This document shows positions 19,520-30,451 of a stretch of DNA of 64,000 bases, one piece after another (positions within the stretch are counted from its first letter, which is position 1; each line of letters begins with the position of its first letter). The notes beneath the pieces are model-generated. The model was given only the letters and a program-made list of their open reading frames with translations, had not been told where the DNA came from and searched no databases. The position numbers were made by a program, and so were the translations under genes. Origin of the DNA: Apostichopus japonicus (Eukaryota > Echinodermata > Holothuroidea > Aspidochirotida > Stichopodidae); assembly GCF_037975245.1 (NCBI RefSeq), contig NC_092580.1, forward strand, positions 16,628,001-16,692,000, given 5' to 3'.

Positions 19520-21582
19520 CTACCGCACTTTCACCATCACTAGGCCCCTTGCCATGTCTCGATCCAAAGAAGTTATGCTCTACTGGGATACCGTACTCAG
19601 ATTCTGATAAAGCAACATCCAGGAACGGTCCCTTGCTTTTATACTGGGCCCCACATCCATCAGAAAACCTCACTATTTTGTTGATGTGCATCTTCTGCTT
19701 GAGGTGCTCTACAGCCTTTGACATGAAACTGTGGACAGCATGGTAGTCATGTAGTTTGTCACTTGAAATAAAGACAATTGACTCTTCCATTGGTTTGTGA
19801 CACTCTGGGCATTCATAATTGCATACGATTGGATGAATTGTTACATTAATGTGATACCAGTGGGCACTTTGCACTTCGTTTTGGTATTTACAAGTGTAGT
19901 TCTCTGCAAAGTCCAGAACCATTGTCACCCAACCAAATGGTAACCTTTTGCAGAGCTTGGAGTACTGTTCGTACTGCCAAGTAGCATTGAACAGGTGCAA
20001 TGGAATGCTCTCTGCTTCTTCAGAAAGCTCATTCATGCAATCAGCAAGGAGCCCTTTCTTAGTGACCAGTACCTGCTTCATTACATTTTTACCTTCGGAC
20101 TTTCTTGTAACCTTTTCCCACTTTTTCCATTCAAATGGCTTATCAACATAACTACTCAAAGATTTGTAATGAATAGCCAAGTTTTTGATTCCACAGTCCT
20201 GGCATTTGCGGTTGATACAGCTGAGCTGATTGTATTTGCCATCCTTGGTACACATAGTTACACGAGATAACCCATACACGCCCTGTATTTTTTAATTCAC
20301 CTTTTGAGCCTGACACAGGACATTCATTGACTCAACTTTTAGTTCAATGTTAGTACAATACTCACATAAGCAACCTCTATACTTCATTGATCCAACTGGT
20401 TTGATGTGGGTTGGTCTCTCCTCATAAAATTTTGAAATACCAATAGCCAAATTAGGGAAATTGCTTCTGAATTGGGCATATAGAGCTGAGATTGGCTTCT
20501 GCAGAAACCCTGTTTTGAGAAATGTCTTTTTACTGATGAATCTCTTTTCAGGAAGTTGGACTGCAACCTCTTCATAGAAATGATGGACAGCATCTTTGGT
20601 GCTTTCTGGTAAAGCTCTCTTGGATTTTTGTGCGTTGTTGTTGTGTTTCATTGCATTTTTTATACACTTTGGTGTTATCTTGAAGGATCTGCATGTCTTC
20701 TGCTGCAGTCGATACTTCTTCATGATACCAAACATTGCAGTAAGAGAGCGCTTGTTTCATATCATTTTTTTCCCTACTCTTTCGAAGTTGGTGAAGTTGA
20801 TCTTTCACTTCCACGGTTAGCAGCTGCTGAATTTTCAAGCCATCAGCATCAAGGCCACGATCCTTCAGAGCTTTTTGCTTCTGCGGTGATGCTTTACTAA
20901 GGATGTCTAGCACTGTCTCAGCAAACTATGTCGGTGACTTTGGCAGGCATTTGAATCCTCGTGACAAAGATTTCCTTCTTACTACGTTAGAGCGCACTGC
21001 TTTCTCTCTCGTCTGCTGTGCTGTCTCTTCATCTAGCCTACGTGCAGCGTCTTGCAGTCTCTTCTGCTCTGCTTCAAACTGTCTCCTGTCCGCATCCTTT
21101 TGTTTTTCTTCCACTCTTCTTTGCTGCCGAAAAACCAGGAGATCCTCTCTTTCTTTTTGTCTCTTCTCCCTTCGCTTCTGGTTTATTTCATCTCTTTCGT
21201 TTTTACTTCTTTTAGCTCTTCTTTCTCTTGCTTTCTCCCTCCAGATTTTTCTTTTTGCTTTCAATTCTGTCGTTGCCGCTCGGGTTGAGTGCGTAGTTGA
21301 CCTCTTACTGACCAGTGGTTGTGGAGCAGGCAGAGTATTCTTTTTAGCTCTCAATGTCTCCCGGTACTTTCTCATCCTCATCTTGCAACCCTCATTATAT
21401 CTGCGATGTTCCCCAGAAAGTGACATACGATAAATTGAAGACCGGATAGCATCACTCTTCTTGTGAATTTCATAAGCCATGGGATTTTGCTTTAGTTTGG
21501 TACGCCATCTGGCGGATGCTGTACCTTGTGTAGATGATGTAGCTGGTAATAAATGGCTCCTAAGTTTGACTGTGAGTGGCAT
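19520..21582 (-). pseudogene. 5' part of the DDE-like pseudogene
   Basis: This is an intronless stretch in three linked frames. Frame continuity across both stop codons (four codons to the next open stretch in each case) shows that these are point lesions, not exon ends. The frame changes once near 20745, where one surplus A would explain it. The putative Asp motifs map to about 19894-19917 and 19648-19672. Confidence 0.7.
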
Positions 21583-22310
21583 TTTGTTCTGTTAAGCTTC
21601 AACACTTTCTGTGGCTGTTGAGGAAGTACAACATACAGATTTAATAACAGGTAGGCTGACACCTTGCACTGTAGTAGTGCTTATGGTAGTTGACCAAGTT
21701 CTAACTCCTAACATAAAGCTTCAATGAGTATGGGAATACATTAATTAGACTAGGCCTAATTATTATAGGTCTTGGCTTTTCACATGATATACTAACAGTA
21801 ACAGAATGCATTAAATTCGCGAAAGTTTAAATATTACGTTGCCTTAGCAAAACGTTCGCATGTACGAGCTAAAAATATAACTTCACGTTTAGGCCTAAGC
21901 AAAGCTAGGTCTCGTAATCATTTGCTTTTAACCTAATGATAGGCTAGGCTTATGTCAGAATCATTCTTGTACAGTAGGCCTACACTATTATGCCTATACA
22001 CTATCCTAGACGATGAACGATTGCGCATAGCCTAACGTGATACATTGCCAACGCAGTACTAACGTGAATAGGAAAATAATACTGACTAGGCCCTAGCCTA
22101 AGTCTTAACGAAATTTCTAAGAAAAAAATGTCACATACAGGCTACGTTATCCTACATAGCCGTAGAAAAAAAACAATCATTTTAATACTCACCCGAGTTG
22201 CTGGAATAATATTTACAGCATGACTTGCATATTTACAGCGTAGCTAGCTTGACCAAGCGTCTCCAATGTAGCCTAACATATAAACGCTAGGCTAGTATTA
22301 GCTCGCAAAC
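21583..22310 (-). other. Upstream region of the DDE-like gene, no gene seen
   Basis: AT-rich DNA with many AGGCCTA-like words. A promoter for the minus-strand gene should lie here, but I saw no clear core element. Confidence 0.4.
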
Positions 22311-23340
22311 GTTACGGGTGTAACATTAGACACTGCATAGTGGTTACGTCGGCGAGATAAAAATCGAATCTGTACATTTCTCCCCTAAATACTAAATAAA
22401 TGAATAGATTAAACAGTGAATACCTACCAGTTTTATCGGGGATAAAATACATAGGGGCCTTGCTAACAAACTAAAATTCTGTAATAAGCGACATCAAATT
22501 TTCTTGACTATCACTGTATCAGACGTAACGGTCATCAGAAGACACCGTTCATATTAACCTCGCAAAAGGCGAAATAGGCTTTTAGTTACTACTTGCGGCT
22601 ATCAAAATGTCACAAAGTTCTAATGAAACATGGTGACAAGTTTGAAGCTTGATCTATTGATACATCTGGAAAAAATACACCTACGTTTATTTTTTTCCCC
22701 TGCCGTATCTGTTACCGGTGTAACAACCATTGTGGACGTAACATAGAGACACCATGTGTTTCACCCCTCGCATACCTGAAATCGATTCGATATCAGCGAA
22801 TACTCGGAACCGACATGAATTATCCATTCAACTTATGTACTAGACAAGGTCAAGTTCATTATTCATCGAGGGTTATTGAATATTTTAAACATATTTACCC
22901 GCACGGCGTAACGAACGTCGTAGACACCAACCACGAGTGTTTAGGTTTTATCTTTTATTTTAGTGTGAAAAGTGACCTCAATTAATTTAGCGCTACTCAT
23001 GATGTTTAGTTCATGTCTGATTTACAACATTTGATGCAAATTAAACCCTATGTCCCTTTTTTCGAAATAAGGTAACCCTCTTCACGACGTAACAAGATAA
23101 ACTTGGCAGAGACACCATTTGTTACGTCTGAAAACTTCACTATAACCAATGATAATATAAAAATGTAGTTGAAGGTAAGCTGTGTTATCTTCCAGCACTT
23201 AAACAATACATATCTGTGGATGTATATTACATTTGTTTCTGAGCCATATGACATTCCTTGAACGTTTGCAGGGTACTTGAAATGTTCAGTTAATTTATTG
23301 TCACAACAATCACAGTAAATAGAGAAGAGACACCACACTT
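22311..23340 (+). repeat. Right GTAAC...GACACCA motif cluster
   Basis: Copies of GTAAC followed within about 20 bases by AGACACC or AGACACTG occur near 22319, 22524, 22733, 22912 and 23090, and a final AGAGACACCAC near 23326. Reverse GTTAC copies sit close by (22311, 22711, 23137). The same motif occurs at the other end of the candidate transposon, which is the reason for treating both as one system. Confidence 0.6.
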
Positions 23341-23497
23341 TTTTTCCATTTTTTTTATTTTAATTGTTCAATTTGGTAAAATTTAGCCATAGCACAATAT
23401 ATATCTATGAAGTGACTACCAACATATGGGGCTGGAAAAAGTTTTCACTTTGCACAAAGTTGACCTATTGCTGTAGAAAGTGTGACATATACTGTGT

Positions 23498-23534
23498 GTC
23501 ACACTTGACCCAAGTTCACGGAATGAGCCATATA
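23498..23534 (-). repeat. Right terminal inverted repeat of the candidate transposon
   Basis: Reverse complement of the left repeat with a few differences. Just inside it a second small palindrome pairs AAGTGTGACA with TGTCACACTT (around 23478-23506). Confidence 0.6.
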
Positions 23535-24056
23535 TATATTGTACATACTGCGTGTATACTACTGTTTCATGTAGATCAGTATCTGTCTACATTGTTTACA
23601 CTATTGGGAGTCAAGTTTCAGTGTGTTGCCATAGGGATGATTTGCACACAGCATTTCGCTCCCATCAAGCGATGCTTCTCTCGGATTCATTGTATAGACC
23701 CTTTAAACAAGGGCATTGAAATTAAAATTTTAAATAATATGTAATAGTATACAATCTAACCACCCTATTTTTTTCTTGTTTTGTCTCACATTTTAGTGAA
23801 ATAACTAACACCCTGAACATTAGCCTGAAGTGTATGGCTGAAGAATGTGAATCAACATTTGAATCAAAATTCTTTAAAACATATTGTCAAATGGTAATTG
23901 ACACATTGACAGTTTTTATAGCATTGGTTTCTTTAAGACGTGTTCTAATAGCTTGTTCATTGTAAAAATCATTGCATATTAACAAAATGATGTTTGAAAA
24001 CAATTGCTTAAATTGGCTACTTTTGGTATAGATATATCTTTGTATTGTGTACTTAC
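23535..24056. other. AT-rich DNA, no gene seen
   Basis: Only short ORFs without motifs. Confidence 0.4.
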
Positions 24057-24202
24057 CACCTGTCTTTAAAGATGAAAACTCCCAGTGGTTGGTGGGTACA
24101 CTTCCTCCTTTTGACTTTCTTCCGCTGTTGTGATAACATACCCTGCATACTCTAGCAGGAAGTCTCACTTCTTAAAACCTGTGGTTGTGAGCACTCCCTG
24201 GC
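24057..24202 (-). CDS. Possible exon with Cys-rich motif
   Basis: On the minus strand a TTTCGTTACAG acceptor ends at 24203 and a GTAAGT donor covers 24051-24056. Entered from the preceding exon in phase, the first frame gives QGVLTTTGFKK and a stop. Another frame, possible if the acceptor is the TTTTAAG about 35 bases further in, reads VRLPARVCRVC and GRKSKGGSVPTNHWE, resembling the Cys-rich C-terminal tail of piggyBac-type transposases. I cannot decide between the two, and the family match is weak. Other possible exons of the same strand lie at 24560-24674, 25770-25814 and 27599-27780. Confidence 0.3.
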
Positions 24203-24559
24203 CTGTAACGAAAACAATACACATGTAATGTTACTGAGTAAAAAGAGTACAGTCAATAGTAAATAGAACCTTAATGACATTTTAAACAGAAAAACAAAGA
24301 GTTATAGTATAATAGTTTCAGCGATAGTGTTTCTTGTTTATTATTGAAAAATAATATCTATGAATACAACTAAACATTAATGTTTCATAAACATAATGTA
24401 ATTAACTGACACAAAATTGCAACTTTGATGACATTGGTGTTAGAGAGCTCTGCTTACAGTCATTTTCATACCACAACTAAATCTTGATTCATTAATTAAT
24501 CTAAACTAGCTGCAAGATTTATACGAAATAGAGCCGTGACTTAAGAATTGCTCACATAC

Positions 24560-24674
24560 CAATGTTATAGTTTATAAATTTGCCTTCAGATGCAGGCTTA
24601 TCTTGGTATTTACGGCAGTGATTTTTAGCAACCTCCACTGGGTTAAGTTGATACTGTCTTCTTCTATTTCTCAT
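24560..24674 (-). CDS. Possible exon, unknown product
   Basis: It lies between a strong acceptor (TTTTTCCCTGTTCAG) and a GTATGTGAG donor on the minus strand. It is fully open for 38 codons plus one base, beginning MRNRRRQYQLNPVEVAKNHC. The basic start and Cys/His content are all that can be said about it. No family was recognised. Confidence 0.4.
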
Positions 24675-25769
24675 CTGAACAGGGAAAAACAAAGAATCTT
24701 TACCATATTTTCAAGAAGCAAACATGCATCAGTCTGAAATTTCCACACGTAAAGGCTGGTGCGTGTTTACTACAAGTGTATCATGAATGAAGCAGTCACA
24801 AATAAGCCAGCTTAGAGTTTTTTAGGTCACTAAGAAGATTAAAATCATCAGGAATGATGTATCAAGGTTAGCAATCAAGAGATTGGTGCCTCAAACCTGG
24901 AGATTTGAAAGTTAATTGTTCCATGTGTACAAAACTCAAACTTACATTGAGCTATGTTCATGTGCATTCCAAATGAAAACATTTTAAACAAATTTAGATG
25001 AGAGCAAACTTGTGTAAGTGGCATTTAACTGTAGAGATTCACAATTTTACCCGGAGACGATACATGAAAGTGAGAGTCTCACTGTGAACAGTGAAAGTTG
25101 GCAAGTCTGGACTACATAAGCATCCTTTGCATGCATTAATATCACAATTGGAGACTCCACAGTGATGTATTAACAGGCTCTTAATGAAAACAAGTGTAGC
25201 CTAGGTCAATTTGAAACTAACTAGTTGCGCTTGAGACAAATCCTGACATAAAAAGTATGTGGACATGTGTACAATTGAGGTACTAGGGAAGTGTGCACAT
25301 ATGTACTGCATAAATCAAAACTTGTTTAGTTCTGTAAATATATGACAAAGAAGGGAACATCATACATGTACCGCACCACAATTAATTGCTCCCATTGTCT
25401 TAATACACACTAAACTTGTCACTTTCCAAGGCCGATAGACATGTTCTACCCACCATATGATAGCTAATGGCTTGGGCTATCATAAACCATTCAACTTTTA
25501 CCACCATGACGTTTAGATTTTGAGCTAGAAGAGCTCAAAGTTGATCATGGTGCTCCCTTTCCCATAGGCCAGCTGTGTTGAGGAATCTTCTTGTTTTACC
25601 CAAGATTTTCTAAAATACCAAGCTTCAAATCACCTTCAATTATCCAGATTTTTAGACCATTAGTAGTTTATTTCATCCTCTTCAACATCCAAGCATCAAA
25701 AAGAATGGTAATGACTCAGAACATGCCCAAAAAATCAACACAGAAGGGCACTTTAATTGGGCTGCTTAC
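24675..25769. other. AT-rich DNA, intron-like, no gene seen
   Basis: No ORF with motifs and no TIR pair noticed. Confidence 0.4.
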
Positions 25770-25814
25770 CTCATATTGTGTGTTTGTACTGATGTTACTG
25801 GCTGCAAGCAGTTT
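25770..25814 (-). CDS. Possible 45-nt microexon
   Basis: Minus-strand acceptor TTCTATATTTCAG and donor GTAAGC enclose exactly 45 bases, open in one frame (KLLAASNISTNTQYE). Its phase would fit the exons either side. Evidence is limited to the splice-site matches. Confidence 0.3.
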
Positions 25815-26773
25815 CTGAAATATAGAATAAATAAAATTATCAAGGATTACATGCAACAGCTATATTCAACAACCTATCACAGCACAGGTCAGCAATGATT
25901 TGTGTTAGAGCACTGACCTGTGGACATGTTCATATATATTTTCCTTTCATTACAGAATTCTTTCTTGCAGTAAAAACTTACAATTTTGGAATGACCTCAA
26001 TAAAGCTTAGAGACATTGATTGGATATTTAATACAAATTTGAGTTTTTTTTTTGTTAATTAAGGAACATGTATTCAATGTTGATCAGATGAAAGAGTTAT
26101 TTTAAGGATGTCCATCCCTCAAATTTGACAAATCTCACATGAAGCAATTGAGTTAAATCAAGGGATAAAAGCAAGAATAGTTATGAGGTTGAAATCATGA
26201 ATGCAATCAGAACGTTATCAATTTTTCAGTGAATTTGCAAACTTCAAGAGGAAACTGTCATTTGTGTATACAGTAACTGATAATGTGGACTAGCATGTAA
26301 TTAATTACATGAAAGTTATTCTATGGGTGTTAGTCATGTTACTCATTAGTAGATGTAACTGAAATGAGAAATTAAGTGTACATGTGGTGGTACAGTACTG
26401 TACTAAATTACACTGCTTTACATGAGGGAGTTTGAAGGACCACTGCATGCTTTTAAGAAAAAAATTCAAACTGGACAAATTAAGAATATGAAGTCCTTTA
26501 AGTTGGCTGAATGGGGACAAATTCATTCCAAAGTCATGACTTGTTTTCTGAATTTTCTCTGCTGTCTCGCTTTCAACTTCCCTGTACATATTGGTCAAAT
26601 GTTTTTGAATATATGAGTTGCATGAATAGTTGAAAGTGGGTTGCATTCTTGAACTTTTAACCACACAGACATTGGATATATATACTTAGCTTCTTGGACT
26701 GAAATAACTGGCAACCCTCAAGGAAGCCCTACATGTTATTAATCTAATATGCCAGTAAGTCACTGATTGATTC
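25815..26773. other. AT-rich DNA, no gene seen
   Basis: The 119-codon minus ORF at 26305-26664 has no motif and ordinary intergenic composition. Confidence 0.4.
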
Positions 26774-27150
26774 CAGTGGTGTCGCTAGGGGGTGGTGTGG
26801 GGGAGAGGGGCCACGTGCCCTCCCCAAAAAAAACTGCCCCCAGATGCGATTTGTAGTGTTAAAAAAAATGCTCAAACAAAAACTTTATCTGCTTCAATTG
26901 AAAACATAAATATTGGACAGACTAAGCCCAAAAATTCTTGAACATAAAATTACTTCAAGTTGCAAAATATAACACCAGATTGCATCTAAGGACCCTTAAT
27001 TAATCAAAATTTTCTCAAGGGGAAGGGGACACCCCTTCCCTTAGACTCCTCTCCCAGGATGTCATTCACAAATCAACATTGTGCCCCCTAAGTAAGTACT
27101 GTGCCCCCCCTGTGCCCCACCCAAGGTTGAAATGTCTGGGTTTGCCACTG
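26774..27150. mobile_element. 377-bp MITE, hAT-like
   Basis: The ends are CAGTGGTGTCGCTAG and, inverted, CAGTGGCAAACCCAG. The 8-bp duplication ATTGATTC (26766-26773) / ATTGGTTC (27151-27158) has one mismatch. It is non-coding and contains the G-rich/C-rich words (CCACGTGCCC, GTGCCCCCCC) seen in elements at 31467-33101. Confidence 0.7.
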
Positions 27151-27598
27151 ATTGGTTCTTCCCAAGTATGAAATTAATACCTGTAATGGCAATAAATTAA
27201 TGGTTGCTCATTAAGTTGCTGATTTCCTTCACAATTTTTAGCGAAAATAAACTTGGGAAGAACTAAGTAGTGTACTGGAAAATGTTAGTGAAATAAAAGT
27301 GTACTGGAAAACTGCAAGGATTTGCTTGCATTGCATATTTGGCTACAGACAGTCTACCGTGCAAACTGTATTCACTACTCATTCATGCACAAGAAGCAGA
27401 GTCACATTTTTTTATAAAAGGTTACAACACAATTTGCTTCAGAATTGAAGAATATTTTGTAAATCAGTTCACCCAAGTGCAGTTGACAAATTCAATCCCA
27501 AACAGTGCATCCCTACAAGTCACCAGCTTAGTGAAAGATGGAAGAAACAAGCCGGAATAAAGAGATGAAACAGCAAAGTCTATTGGCAATGGACTTAC

Positions 27599-27780
27599 TT
27601 GGTTCCACACACTGGTCACTGGTATTGGATGAAGTTTGGCAACCTTTTTGTCAAAGGTGTTGTTACTCTTCTGGCATGTCTCACATTGCTTCACATACTC
27701 TAATACATCATTCGCAATCCCACGCCAGTAATATCTGCATGTCACCTTTTCTAGTGTTTTGTCACATCCAAAGTGACCAC
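27599..27780 (-). CDS. Exon encoding an integrase H2C2 zinc finger (gypsy/Ginger/KRBA2-like)
   Basis: On the minus strand a TAATTCACAG acceptor precedes 27780 and a GTAAGT donor follows 27599, giving a 182-base open exon. The encoded segment has GHFGCDKT, YYWRGIANDV, YVKQCETCQKS and LHPIPVTSVWNQ. This is the HHCC zinc finger of gypsy-type integrase plus the linker to the catalytic core. Intron-containing genes with this domain are known as Ginger DNA transposons and KRBA2/GIN-like genes. The upstream exon with the first His and the downstream exon with the core were not identified with confidence, so the gene may be broken or may extend through the weaker exons at 24-26 kb. Confidence 0.65.
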
Positions 27781-28702
27781 CTGTGAATTAATTACCATAC
27801 ACTGAACATAAATTGACAGTCCAATTGAAACAAACATAATACAATATTCACATGACTACAATGGTAAAATTTGAAGATGAGTATTAGGTCCACTAGCGAA
27901 TCAAGTTTGTCCTTGATTCAACTACCAAGTTATACTCTTAGAAGGAAAATTGTTACAGAGCAGTGGTGAGGCAGAAAAGCTTTGTCCATATAGTAATGCT
28001 AGTTGGGAGGGAGGGGGGGGGGGTAACAATGCAAACTTGGGTGACATGGAGTATTAAAACTGAGCTTTTCATAACAGATCTGCTCAGAAAATTGCTAAAC
28101 ATTCATTTCCTTTTTTTTTCGTAAATTGTAACTCACACTGGCAGACTCTGTCCTCCCACCCCCTACTGGATCTACCAATTTTTTCCTTCTTTACCACACC
28201 TATGACTGACTTCTTCCAATCCAACTGTTATGGAAGTCCAATGGGAAATCTCTACACAGTGATCTGGCTGATAATAATAGGTAGTGGACTATAATAGGCC
28301 TGGTCATTATTTTCATCACCTATGATTGGGGGGGGGGGGGCCGGGGCAGGGAAGTACCTAGATGAGTGATTGATAGTTAGTCAGAAAATTGACATGGGAT
28401 CTGTTATTGAGATGACAGGGAGACACCTCACTGATGTAGGAAGAATACATTGGAACAAGCTGTCTATTGTAAGCATTTAGAAATGTTACAAATTAATCTT
28501 TGAGGTGAACTTGCAGAATTTTTTATAATACTGACAGAAATTCACACTGTAGGCCTACAGTATGGAAATAACTGTATAGAAAGGAAAGACTTCTTGTTTA
28601 TTACCCAAGTAGCATATTTTAATCAATTAAGATATTGTTTAATAAGCACATGGGTTCATTGGGGATGACTTTTGGATAAAAGCCCATGGCTTTTGTTGGT
28701 GC
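27781..28702. other. Non-coding DNA with G homopolymers
   Basis: Holds G runs near 28011-28022 and 28327-28340 and no ORF of note. An upstream integrase exon would be expected here but was not found. Confidence 0.4.
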
Positions 28703-28706
28703 TTTA

Positions 28707-29781
28707 TGTAAATAGATATATAGGGTGTAGTTGGGCCAATGAGAGGAGTTAAGTTGGTCACATGTTTAGATGCTGTGTTTTAGGAGCTGACTTCCAGGAG
28801 TCTTAAAAAGAGATGCAGTTTTATTGTGAGCCAGTCATATAGCTAGAGGCCGAGTTGGTGGGGGCTGGGGGGTCTTGAGGTTAGGGATTGTCCACAGTGT
28901 AGATATATATAGAGTTGTTGTTAACTAAAGCTGTCAACCTTGCCTGATGAAAACGTATCTTAACTTTTCTGGAGTAATTATTTGTTGGAGGAATTATTTG
29001 TAATTATATATACATCTTGTTTACTGTGCCTATTCACGCTAATGGAATTGATGGAGCGGAGAGCTGTCATTTATTTGCTGTTTTGATTATATTGTACCTG
29101 GACTTTCTACTCTCCTTGGGAAGGACACCATTCGAACTTATTTGTTATTTGCTGGAAGTTCATCTATAGCTATCGCCCACCATCCCATTTTGTACTTGCT
29201 GTTATCTGCCGGACATTCATTGACCCTTTTTATCATTATGGTGCATACCAGTCATCGGGTGACTATGGTTTAATTTAATAACTTTGGGACACTAAAACCG
29301 TTCTATAGGACTTATTCACATGGTCAAGCAGTGTCTAGCCAGCAACAACAAAGCAAACAGCCGACAGGGATACAGTGCTACTCGAAGATACAGACCCGCC
29401 TGCCAGATAAGCTTATCTATTATTTTATTAATGTGCACAATGTACTAGTCTTGTGGCCACTTGACACCCCCTAGTTAATTGTAACCTTTATCCACAATCA
29501 AGTGTAATTGATACCTGTTTTAAGTGTAATTGTATTAACAGTGCATTCATTTGAGGTGTATTTTGCCAAGTTTCTCACATTGCATATTTACTTAAATGTT
29601 GAGACCGAGTTAATATAGTTACATACTGAATCTAACAGCAAGTCTTATTCTTTATTTAGCCTGTTGTATTCAAAATATAGTGGTTAGCTGTCCTCACACT
29701 TCGTAACCACTAGGGGGATTCCCGACAAGCCTGCTGGTCAGCTAGCTGCTGACAAGAACCCCATTTCGCGCAACTCTTACA
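28707..29781 (+). repeat. Possible solo LTR
   Basis: 1,075 bp with TGTAA...TTACA ends and a direct repeat TTTA on both sides (28703-28706, 29782-29785). It is non-coding, with TATA-like and A/T-rich signals. The TSD is low-complexity, so this could be chance. Confidence 0.4.
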
Positions 29782-29785
29782 TTTA

Positions 29786-30247
29786 GTTATGTACTGCCTA
29801 TGAATGTACTGCCTAGGAAATGTTCTCAGATACTTCTTTAAGACAAAACTTCACCTACTGAACTCTGTTATGTTCATGCTTCATTCTTGCTTTACATCAC
29901 AATTCAGTTTTCTTTGCATTTTGAAATTCATATCAGATAATTATAAAGTCCTCTACAGTATAGATGTTTCCCTGTTGTTTAATTTTAGGCAGCTAAAAAT
30001 GTTTCCAAAATATGTTCTTAGCTGTAAAAATTTGTATGGCTGCAGTACATGAAAAATTTCTGACAGTTTGAGTCATTTAAGTCTACTGAATGTACCACCA
30101 TCATAATCATCTTTAATTTATTGCATAGTAAATTATAACATTGAGAACGAATGAATGAGCTAGCTCTACAATTCTCTGGACAATCTCCACACATACTCCC
30201 TATAATCTTGCACTGGCCAACAAAGGGATGCAAACTTTAAGCATCAG
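29786..30247. other. AT-rich DNA, no gene seen
   Basis: Short ORFs only; no repeat boundary recognised. It may hold the 3' end of the non-LTR element that ends at about 30248. Confidence 0.4.
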
Positions 30248-30451
30248 TTAGTTTAGTAGAAAAAAAGGATCAGGAGGGACACTTAAGTCCCCATCAAGGA
30301 CCCTATAGAGAGAGAAAAAAAACTGAAGACACAAACACTCAGACCCGATTACAATGCTTAAAGTGCTTGTCCAAAGCATTCTTAAACCCATTGACACTAC
30401 TTGCAACTTAAGTACAACTTTCTCAGGCAAACCATTCCACTCATTCACAAC
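30248..30451 (-). pseudogene. C-terminal end of a non-LTR reverse transcriptase
   Basis: Reads VVNEWNGLPEKVV, the conserved end of CR1/L2/Rex-type ORF2 proteins. It continues the fragment at 33652-34139 and is separated from it only by a TIR element inserted with an 8-bp duplication. Confidence 0.7.

Larger units (their letters stand above)
7756..21582 (-). pseudogene. DDE-like (RNase H-like) transposase-type gene, broken
   Basis: One minus-strand gene runs from ATG at 21582 to a stop at 7756. Its parts are 21582-19520 (upstream of the gypsy insertion), 9170-8801, then an intron 8800-8103 (donor GTAAGA, acceptor ACAACAAG) and a last exon 8102-7756. In order the protein shows a basic coiled-coil N-terminus, a Cys motif CLCEYC, further CxxC pairs, LDFAENYT, FSDGCGAQYK, then HGKGPSDGE...VVKR at the insertion point, CYCSGC, and a small Tudor/BAH-like C-terminus (YAVFYDNEFYVGRLV...DWPARPDI). 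The spaced Asp motifs suggest an RNase H fold, which is inference. Lesions: TAG at 20926-20928, TAA at 20292-20294, a frameshift near 20745, and the insertion. From memory, similar proteins are multi-copy in invertebrates and unnamed. Confidence 0.65.
5862..23534 (-). mobile_element. Candidate DNA transposon with DDE-like gene, split by a gypsy insertion
   Basis: Positions 5862-5902 and 23498-23534 form an imperfect inverted repeat of about 40 bp (shared TATATGGCTCATTCC at the outer end and AAGTGTGAC at the inner end). Just inside each end lies a cluster of GTAAC...GACACCA motifs. Between them is one minus-strand gene with RNase H-like motifs. Removing the gypsy element (9171-19519) leaves about 7.3 kb. 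This is the architecture of an autonomous cut-and-paste transposon. TA or TATA at the ends could be the TSD, and an 11-base direct repeat TGTAGATCAGT lies outside both ends (5848-5858, 23570-23580). I cannot name the superfamily. Confidence 0.5.

Noticed and set aside
20280-20297. An 18-nt intron GTGAATTAAAAAATACAG that would remove the second stop of the DDE-like gene
   Set aside because: It is far below the minimum spliceable intron length in animals; a point lesion is simpler.
20926-21433. Plus-strand ORFs rich in Ser, Leu and Phe over 20.6-21.4 kb
   Set aside because: They are antisense shadows of the Lys/Arg/Glu-rich coding sequence on the minus strand.
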